From assembly GCA_017302355.1 (NCBI GenBank), contig JAFLDQ010000090.1, positions 1 through 13,348 on the forward strand: DNA of 13,348 nucleotides. The letters run 5' to 3'. Positions 13,341 through 13,348 of this stretch are shown piece by piece (the first letter of the stretch is position 1; each line of letters starts with the position of its first letter). The notes beneath the pieces were generated by a model. That model saw only the letters and a program-made list of their open reading frames with translations. It was not told the DNA's origin and did not search any database. This DNA comes from Dechloromonas sp. (GTDB lineage Bacteria > Pseudomonadota > Gammaproteobacteria > Burkholderiales > Rhodocyclaceae). A program made the position numbers and the translations under genes.

Positions 13341-13348
13341 CACTTCAC

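Noticed and set aside
1..13348. CRISPR arrays, tRNA or rRNA genes, complete insertion sequences
   Set aside because: No regularly spaced repeats, no tRNA arm patterns such as GGTTCGAATCC, and no transposase reading frame or paired terminal inverted repeats were seen on either strand.

Overview
The window is GC-rich DNA (about 65% G+C by eye) from what is probably a betaproteobacterium, perhaps a Rhodocyclales relative. That placement is an inference from gene content, codon use and the long-form gpmI next to a frameshifted prfB; nothing here proves it. The last ~120 bases are different: about 36% G+C (42 of 118 counted).

Region 1 (1-2667) is the distal end of a conjugative type IV secretion (mating-pair formation) operon. 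It holds the 3' end of trbF, then trbG, trbI and a small DUF2274 gene, tightly packed with two 4-bp overlaps, and closes with a strong hairpin terminator. This order matches the right-hand part of Tn4371-like integrative and conjugative elements. Region 2 (2668-4121) is the probable transition out of the element: a two-helix membrane protein and a class I methyltransferase, both on the minus strand.

Region 3 (about 4188-6003) is a cassette bounded by two imperfect 48-bp direct repeats (38/48 identical). It contains a short Cys-containing reading frame that may be a remnant, a peptidoglycan-binding/GH19-type hydrolase without a signal peptide, and directly behind it a secreted protein that appears to start at CTG overlapping the hydrolase stop. 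This could be a lytic enzyme/protective partner pair. Region 4 (6048-8702) holds a multi-zinc-ribbon protein and convergent gpmI.

Region 5 (8703-13228) is an operon: prfB (RF2) with its programmed +1 frameshift, then with no gap or small overlaps a kleisin-like protein, a KITE/MukE-like protein and an SMC-type ATPase. The trio has the gene order of MksF-MksE-MksB / Wadjet (JetA-B-C) condensins. The SMC gene is cut off just after the start of its hinge, where the sequence switches abruptly to AT-rich DNA. That tail carries, on the minus strand, the promoter, Shine-Dalgarno site and lipoprotein signal of another broken gene. The junction is either a real rearrangement/insertion or a chimeric contig end.

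A 12-15 base motif (GGCGTCGACCGCAA and close variants) recurs at five places, inside the 48-bp repeats and in three different reading frames in the condensin genes. This suggests a DNA-level repeat rather than protein conservation.
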